Positions 6,382 through 10,618 of a stretch of DNA of 10,618 nt are shown in pieces. Position 1 is the stretch's first letter; each line of letters starts with the position of its first letter. A model generated the notes under the pieces. It was not told the DNA's origin. It was given only the letters and a program-made list of their open reading frames with translations, and did no database searches. The DNA is from Betaproteobacteria bacterium (GTDB lineage Bacteria; Pseudomonadota; Gammaproteobacteria; Burkholderiales; SG8-39): assembly GCA_012274205.1 (NCBI GenBank), contig JAAOZY010000099.1, positions 1 to 10,618 on the forward strand, in the 5' to 3' direction. The position numbers and the translations under genes are program-made.

Positions 6382-6470
6382 AGGCCTTTTTGCGGCAACC
6401 GGCAGGAGCGCAGCGCAGCGGGTGTCGCGAACGGCGATGACCACCGCGCAACCTCATAAGGGGCAATCTG

Positions 6471-7619
6471 ATGAACCACAAGTCACTCGCAATCGCCGTA
6501 ACCACGGCATTCGCACTGCAGTTCGGCGCGCCCGCCTGGGCGCAGGTGAAGATCGGCATCAACGTGCCGTTGACCGGATTTGCCGCGGCCGACGGGAAGT
6601 CGGCCCTGGACGGCGCCAAGCTCGCGGTGGCCGACGCCAACGCCAAGGGCGGGCTCAATGGCGAGAAGTTCGAGCTGGTGATCTACGACGACCAGGCATC
6701 GCCCAAGGAAGCCACTCCGGCCGCGACCAAGCTGATCGAAAAAGACAAAGTCGTGGTCGGCGTCTCCGGTTCCTACTCCGCGTCGACGCGCGCGGCTGCG
6801 CCGCTGTTCCAGGCGGCGAAAGTGCCTTACGTGGTGGCCTATTCGATCCACCCGGACGTGACCCTGACGGGCGACTATGTCTTCCGCACCGCGACCATGG
6901 GCGAAGTACAGGGCCGCGCCGGCGCCAAGCTGGCGAGCGAACTGGGCAAGAAGAACGTGGTGCTGATCACCCTCAAGAACGATTTCGGCCAGGCACTCGG
7001 TGCGGGCTTCAAGGAGGCTGCGCCCAAGTTTGGCGTGAAAATCATCAACGAGTATGAGTACGGCATGGCCGACCGCCAGTTCGGCGCGCTGATCTCCAAA
7101 GTGAAATCGGACAACCCCGAGTTGATCTATGCGTCTGGCTACTTCTTCACCGCCGGGCCGCTGGTGAACCAGTTGCGCGCCGCCGGCGTCAGCGTTCCGG
7201 TCATCGGACAGGAAGGCTACGACTCGGAAAAGTTCATCGAGATCGCCGGAGCGGCGTCCGAGGGCACGCTGGTCACCACCTCGCTCGATCGCGACTCGGC
7301 GTCGCCGGTCACGCAGGCGTTTCTGAAGGAGTACCGCGCGACCTACAATTCCGGCGCCGACATGGTTGCCGCATCGACCTACACCGCCACCAGCATCGCC
7401 ATTGAAGGGCTCAAGAAGACCAGCGGCAAAGGCGGCGAGGCCTTGAAAAAAGCCATCGAAAGCGGCACCTTCAGCACGCCCATCGGCACGCTCAGCTTCA
7501 ACGACCTGCACGAAGTGAAAAAGGACGTCCAGGTGCAGGTGGTCAAGGGCAAGGCATTTCATCGCCACTCGGTAATCTCCGATCCGGTGCTGCTCGCACC
7601 GCCGACCAAGGCCAAGTAG
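6471..7619 (+). CDS. Periplasmic substrate-binding protein of a branched-chain amino-acid-type (HAAT) ABC transporter
   Basis: Encodes 382 residues. AAGGGG at 6458-6463 lies seven bases before the ATG, a strong site that fits high expression of binding proteins. Residues 1-24 are a signal peptide ending PAWA, with cleavage before QVKIGINVPLTG. The mature part has the type-I periplasmic binding fold of the LivJ family: KIGINVPLTGFAAADG, then GAKLAVADANAKGGLNG, FELVIYDDQASPKEA, a binding-site loop GSYSASTRAAAPLFQ, KNDFGQALGAGFKE in the second lobe, and GQEGYDSEKF in the hinge region. It captures the substrate in the periplasm and delivers it to LivHM. It is first in an operon divergent from hutC-ftcD, behind two HutC-type operators. 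This suggests a histidine-pathway compound rather than a branched-chain amino acid; sequence alone cannot fix the ligand. Confidence 0.9.
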   Translation: MNHKSLAIAVTTAFALQFGAPAWAQVKIGINVPLTGFAAADGKSALDGAKLAVADANAKGGLNGEKFELVIYDDQASPKEATPAATKLIEKDKVVVGVSGSYSASTRAAAPLFQAAKVPYVVAYSIHPDVTLTGDYVFRTATMGEVQGRAGAKLASELGKKNVVLITLKNDFGQALGAGFKEAAPKFGVKIINEYEYGMADRQFGALISKVKSDNPELIYASGYFFTAGPLVNQLRAAGVSVPVIGQEGYDSEKFIEIAGAASEGTLVTTSLDRDSASPVTQAFLKEYRATYNSGADMVAASTYTATSIAIEGLKKTSGKGGEALKKAIESGTFSTPIGTLSFNDLHEVKKDVQVQVVKGKAFHRHSVISDPVLLAPPTKAK

Positions 7620-7639
7620 GGCTAACAGCGACACGCTCG

Positions 7640-7661
7640 CGCGCCGGCATGAGCCGGCGCG
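7640..7661 (+). repeat. Stable intercistronic hairpin between binding-protein and permease genes
   Basis: CGCGCCGGC (7640-7648) pairs perfectly with GCCGGCGCG (7653-7661) around the loop ATGA, giving nine GC pairs. No T-run follows, so full termination is unlikely. Such structures after binding-protein genes commonly protect the upstream mRNA from 3' exonucleases or cause partial termination, keeping the binding protein in excess over the membrane parts. That role is inferred here. Confidence 0.6.
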
Positions 7662-7698
7662 AGGGGGTGCGCTCAGGCGCTGCGCAGGAAGCTGTCGC

Positions 7699-8562
7699 AT
7701 GCTCTACGTCGAACTGATCGCCCAGGGCTTGATCCAGGGCAGCATCTATGCCCTCATCGCGCTGGGCTTGACGCTGGTCTACGGGTTGCTGCGCATCCTG
7801 CACGTCGCCCATGCCGCGTTCTTCACCCTGGGCGGCTACATTGGAGTGATGGTCGCGAACCAGACCGGCAGTCTGGCAGCGGCGATTGTCGCCGCCATGA
7901 TCGTCGCCGGTATCGGCGGAATTCTGGTGTTCCGGCTGTGCTACCAGCCGATACTGCATCAACCGCCGTTCGTGCCCTTGATCGCCTCGATCGGACTGTA
8001 TATCGCCGCCGAGGAACTGTTCCGCATCATATTCGGGCCTTCCGGGCTGACCTACAAATATGCGTTCCTGCAGCAAGAGGTGATGCTGTTCGGCTTTCTG
8101 CGCTTCAAGTCGGCGGAAATTGCAGTGGTCCTGGGCAGCGCCGCCATAATCGGCGTGCTGAGCCTGCTGCAGACCCGCACCCGCATCGGCGTGGCCTGCC
8201 AGGCGACGGTGTCCGATCCGCAGATGGCGGAGTCGTTCGGCATTTCGCTGCAAAAGGTGGGCGACATCAATTTTTTCGTCGGCTCGGCATTGGCGGCGTT
8301 TGCTGGCGTGATGGTATCGGTGCTCAATAACATGGTCGAACCGACCATGGGCAGCGTGCCCTCCTACAAGGCGCTCGCCATCATCGTGCTCGGCGGGCTC
8401 GGCTCGGTGCGCGGCACGCTGGCGGCGGCGCTGGTGCTGGGCGTGGTGGAAGCCTTCGGCACCGTCTATCTCGGGCATTTCCTCGACCGCAACGCGATCG
8501 CCTTCGCCTTCCTCATCCTGGTGCTGATGTGGCGGCCGCAGGGCTTGTTCGCGCGAACCTGA
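7699..8562 (+). CDS. livH: ABC-transporter permease, LivH family
   Basis: Encodes 287 residues from an ATG with AGGAA eight bases upstream (7686-7690). It is a polytopic inner-membrane protein of the BPD_transp_2 (LivH/LivM) family. Hallmarks are the N-terminus QGLIQGSIYALIALGLTLVYG, the early helix LRILHVAHAAFFTLGGY, the coupling region TRTRIGVACQATVSDPQMAESFGI that contacts the ATPases, and the C-terminal LGGLGSVRGTLAAALVLGVVE and WRPQGLF. With LivM it should form the translocation channel. It follows the binding-protein gene by 79 bp (with a hairpin between) and precedes livM by three bases, so coupled translation is likely. The symbol reflects family, not proven leucine transport. Confidence 0.92.
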   Translation: MLYVELIAQGLIQGSIYALIALGLTLVYGLLRILHVAHAAFFTLGGYIGVMVANQTGSLAAAIVAAMIVAGIGGILVFRLCYQPILHQPPFVPLIASIGLYIAAEELFRIIFGPSGLTYKYAFLQQEVMLFGFLRFKSAEIAVVLGSAAIIGVLSLLQTRTRIGVACQATVSDPQMAESFGISLQKVGDINFFVGSALAAFAGVMVSVLNNMVEPTMGSVPSYKALAIIVLGGLGSVRGTLAAALVLGVVEAFGTVYLGHFLDRNAIAFAFLILVLMWRPQGLFART

Positions 8563-8565
8563 GCG

Positions 8566-9417
8566 ATGGAATACGAAATCTCCCTGGCGACGAGCATGGC
8601 GATCAGCGTACTGTTCGCCTTGTCGCTCAACCTGATCACCGGTTTCTGCGGGCAGATCAGCCTGGGTCATGCTGCCTTCCTCGGCATCGGCGCCTACACC
8701 TCGGGCATGCTCGCCAAGGCCGGCGTTCCGTTTCTGCTGACGCTGCCACTGGCGATGCTGCTCGCCGGCGTGATCGGCATAGTAGTGGGCCTCGCCAGCC
8801 TGCGCGTGCGGGCGGACTTTCTTGCCATCACCACCATGGGCGTGGGCTTCCTGTTCGTCGGCGTGGTGCGCCAGCAGAATGCACTGGGGGCGGAGATGGG
8901 CGTTTCCGCGATACCCGACAGCGGCATGTCCAAGCTCGCCTTCATGCTGTTTGCCGTGGCGCTCGCCGTGGCGGCGGCCTTGCTTTCAGCTTATGTGCGG
9001 CGCTGCTGGATGGGACGCGTGTTCGCAGCCATCGCAGAAGACGAGGACACGGTGCGCGTGATGGGCATCGACGTGCCGCGTTTCAAGCTGACCGCGTTCG
9101 CGCTGGGCACCGCGCTTGCAGGGCTGGCCGGCGGCCTGTACGCACAGCACCTGAAATTCATCGCACCCGACAGTTTCGGCTTCATCGAGTCGATTACGGT
9201 GCTATCAATGGTGGTAGTCGGGGGCATCGGCTCGGTGATCGGCGTCGCCGTGTCCGCGGCCGTGCTGTCGGTGCTGCCCTCGTGGTTCCAGGTCATCGGC
9301 GACTACAAGCTGCTGGTGTACGGCGGCCTGCTGTTCCTGATGATGCGCTTCAGCCCGGGCGGAATGGCGGCGCTGGTGACGCGCATTTTCCATCCGGACC
9401 GATGGGGGACCAAATGA
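8566..9417 (+). CDS. livM: ABC-transporter permease, LivM family
   Basis: Encodes 283 residues; the ATG at 8566 is three bases after the livH stop, with no strong ribosome site, pointing to translational coupling. Family marks are LSLNLITGFCGQISLGHAAFLGIGAYTSG near the start, LRVRADFLAITTMGVGFL, the coupling region GRVFAAIAEDEDTVRVMGIDVPRFKLTAFALGTALAGLAGGLYA, and the C-terminal VVVGGIGSVIGVAVSAAVL and MMRFSPGGM. It pairs with LivH in the inner membrane. It is at the short end for LivM proteins (E. coli 425 residues) and lacks the extended N-terminal region of the enterobacterial protein. The usual Gly-rich loop after the third membrane block reads LGAEMGVSAIP, which may reflect a different substrate. 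Confidence 0.92.
   Translation: MEYEISLATSMAISVLFALSLNLITGFCGQISLGHAAFLGIGAYTSGMLAKAGVPFLLTLPLAMLLAGVIGIVVGLASLRVRADFLAITTMGVGFLFVGVVRQQNALGAEMGVSAIPDSGMSKLAFMLFAVALAVAAALLSAYVRRCWMGRVFAAIAEDEDTVRVMGIDVPRFKLTAFALGTALAGLAGGLYAQHLKFIAPDSFGFIESITVLSMVVVGGIGSVIGVAVSAAVLSVLPSWFQVIGDYKLLVYGGLLFLMMRFSPGGMAALVTRIFHPDRWGTK
9404..9409 (+). promoter_or_regulatory. Ribosome binding site supporting the livG start at 9414
   Basis: GGGGGA lies four bases before ATG 9414, inside the end of livM. An in-frame ATG at 9402 has no such site, so 9414 is preferred. Confidence 0.45.
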
Positions 9418-10217
9418 GCGCGCTACTGTCGGTGGGCGCCGTTACGGTTCTGTTCGATGGTGTCACTGCGATCAGCAACGTCTCTTTCGACGTGAATCAG
9501 GGCGAATTGCTCGGCCTGATCGGCCCGAACGGGGCCGGCAAGACGACCATGCTGAGAGTCATCACCGGGGTGGTGCGCCAGACCTCCGGCACGGTGCTGC
9601 TGGACGGAAAGTCCCTCGATGGATTGCCGACGCATCTGCGCATCCGCCGCGGACTGGCCCTGTCGCAGCAGATCGTGACGCCGTTTCGCGATATGTCGGT
9701 GATCGACAATGTCGCGTTCGCGGCCGGAGCAGCCAAGACGGCGTCGCCGCTCAAGGCAATGTTCCACCTGCGCCGCGAGCGCGAACTGGACGCGGGGCAG
9801 CGGCTGCTCGCGCGCCTGGGCATAACGGCGCATGCCGCGGAGTCGCCGAAGATACAGCCCATGGGCATACTCAAGCGGCTGGAATTGGCGCGCGCGCTCG
9901 CGCTCGCGCCGCAGCTGCTGCTGCTCGACGAGCCGCTCGCCGGCCTGAACTCGAAGGAAGCGCGCCTGCTCGCGGACACCATCGTCGAAATCAACCGCGG
10001 CGGCACCACCATCATTCTGATCGAACACAACCTGGGCGAAGTGCTGCGCGTCTGCCACCGGCTGGTGGTGCTGGACAACGGCGAGAAGATTGCCGAAGGC
10101 GAACCTGCGGCCGTGATGAACAACGCCACGGTGCGCGCCGCCTACCTCGGTTCCGGCGCGGCGGCATCGACGCCAGCGACGACAGCGACAGCGGGAGACC
10201 AGCATGCTGCGGCTTGA
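9414..10217 (+). CDS. livG: ABC-transporter ATPase, LivG family
   Basis: Encodes 267 residues. The ATG at 9414 overlaps the livM stop in an ATGA, and the ATPase fold starts at once (LLSVGAVTVLFDGVTAISNVSF). The Walker A motif is GPNGAGKTT (37-45), Walker B is LLLLDEP (168-174), the Q-loop lies near Q85-Q86, and the switch His is H205 in LIEHNLGEV. The ABC signature is unusual: instead of LSGGQ the segment reads IQPMGILKRLELARAL (147-162), keeping only the Gly and the downstream RLELARAL helix. Relaxed signatures occur in LivG-type proteins, and all other catalytic residues are present, so I expect it to work in a heterodimer with LivF. The last ~20 residues are a low-complexity Ala/Thr tail that also carries the ribosome site of livF. 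Confidence 0.93.
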   Translation: MSALLSVGAVTVLFDGVTAISNVSFDVNQGELLGLIGPNGAGKTTMLRVITGVVRQTSGTVLLDGKSLDGLPTHLRIRRGLALSQQIVTPFRDMSVIDNVAFAAGAAKTASPLKAMFHLRRERELDAGQRLLARLGITAHAAESPKIQPMGILKRLELARALALAPQLLLLDEPLAGLNSKEARLLADTIVEINRGGTTIILIEHNLGEVLRVCHRLVVLDNGEKIAEGEPAAVMNNATVRAAYLGSGAAASTPATTATAGDQHAAA

Positions 10218-10618
10218 AGGCCTCTCCTGCGGCTACGGTCTGTTCCGCGCGGTGAGCGAACTCAAGCTCGAGGTCCCGGGCGGCAGCATTACCGGCCTGA
10301 TCGGACCCAACGGCGCCGGGAAATCCTCGACGCTGATGTGCATCGCCGGCCATGTGGATCTGCAGGCGGGCCGCATCGTGTTCGACGAGCACGATATCGG
10401 CGCGTTGCCGGCGACCGAACGCGTGCGCCGCGGCATCGCCATCGCGCCGGAGGGGCGGCGCCTGTTCAAGGATCTGTCGGTGGAGGACAATCTGCGCGTC
10501 GGCGGCATGATCCACAAATCGAATCTGTTCAAAGCCGACCGCGAATACGTGCTGTCGCTGTTCCCGCGCCTCGGCGACCGGCTGGGCTCGCTCGCAGCCA
10601 CGCTCTCCGGCGGCGAGC
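10204..10618 (+). CDS. livF: ABC-transporter ATPase, LivF family (3' end outside window)
   Basis: The ATG at 10204 lies inside the end of livG (14-bp overlap) and has GGGAG six bases upstream (10193-10197). The first 138 residues are visible before the window ends. They show LRLEGLSCGYGLFRAVSELKL, Walker A GPNGAGKSS (34-42), the LivF-type Q-loop region IAIAPEGRRLFKDLSVEDNL, and a standard ABC signature LSGGE (134-138) cut off at the last base. A typical LivF has about 235-240 residues, so roughly 100 are missing on the right. With LivG it should form the ATP-hydrolysing pair of the transporter. It completes the five-part HAAT system. Confidence 0.92.
   Translation, partial: MLRLEGLSCGYGLFRAVSELKLEVPGGSITGLIGPNGAGKSSTLMCIAGHVDLQAGRIVFDEHDIGALPATERVRRGIAIAPEGRRLFKDLSVEDNLRVGGMIHKSNLFKADREYVLSLFPRLGDRLGSLAATLSGGE

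Noticed and set aside
6422..7057. A 211-codon plus-strand frame overlapping the start of the binding-protein gene in another phase
   Set aside because: Its translation is an Arg/Gly-rich shadow of the binding-protein coding sequence, and it lacks a good ribosome site.
6483..7700. A 405-codon minus-strand open frame opposite the binding-protein gene
   Set aside because: It is a compositional shadow; the plus-strand frame has a signal peptide, strong ribosome site and clear family motifs.

Overview
The window is GC-rich and densely coding, with no rRNA, tRNA, CRISPR array, transposase or phage gene that I can see. Gene content and protein style (a HutC-type GntR regulator, a five-part branched-chain-amino-acid-type ABC transporter, an Adhesin_E-family secreted protein, a bacteriohemerythrin) suggest a Gram-negative proteobacterium, most likely a betaproteobacterium. 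That placement is inferred from style and composition, not from a marker gene.

Layout from left to right. (1) The 3' part of an unidentified gene (+, to 731). (2) A small secreted Adhesin_E-family protein (+, 933-1346). (3) metC, cystathionine beta-lyase (+, 1390-2571). (4) A 392-bp spacer between converging genes that holds a tight cluster of three DnaA boxes. (5) A bacteriohemerythrin (-, 2964-3431) with a near-consensus FNR/ANR box upstream. (6) A leftward hutC-ftcD pair (-, 6263 down to 3620): a urocanate-type repressor followed by a bifunctional glutamate formimidoyltransferase/cyclodeaminase. (7) A divergent control region (6264-6470) with two HutC-type operators on either side of a good sigma70 promoter. 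(8) A rightward operon encoding a periplasmic binding protein, LivH, LivM, LivG and LivF (+, 6471 to beyond the right edge).

How the genes fit together. FtcD consumes N-formimino-L-glutamate, the late intermediate of histidine degradation. It passes the formimino carbon to tetrahydrofolate, releases ammonia and yields 5,10-methenyl-THF. HutC-family repressors classically sense urocanate. Both sides of the divergent region should therefore answer to one histidine-pathway signal, and the transporter is a good candidate for importing histidine, urocanate, formiminoglutamate or a related compound rather than leucine, isoleucine or valine. The other histidine-degradation genes (hutH, hutU, hutI) are not in the window.

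The most notable observations are the paired HutC operators joining a branched-chain-type transporter to hutC-ftcD, a C2H2-like zinc-finger insertion inside FtcD, the DnaA-box trio far from any replication gene, and the FNR-like site in front of the hemerythrin. All identifications come from reading motifs and recalling families; no database search was run.
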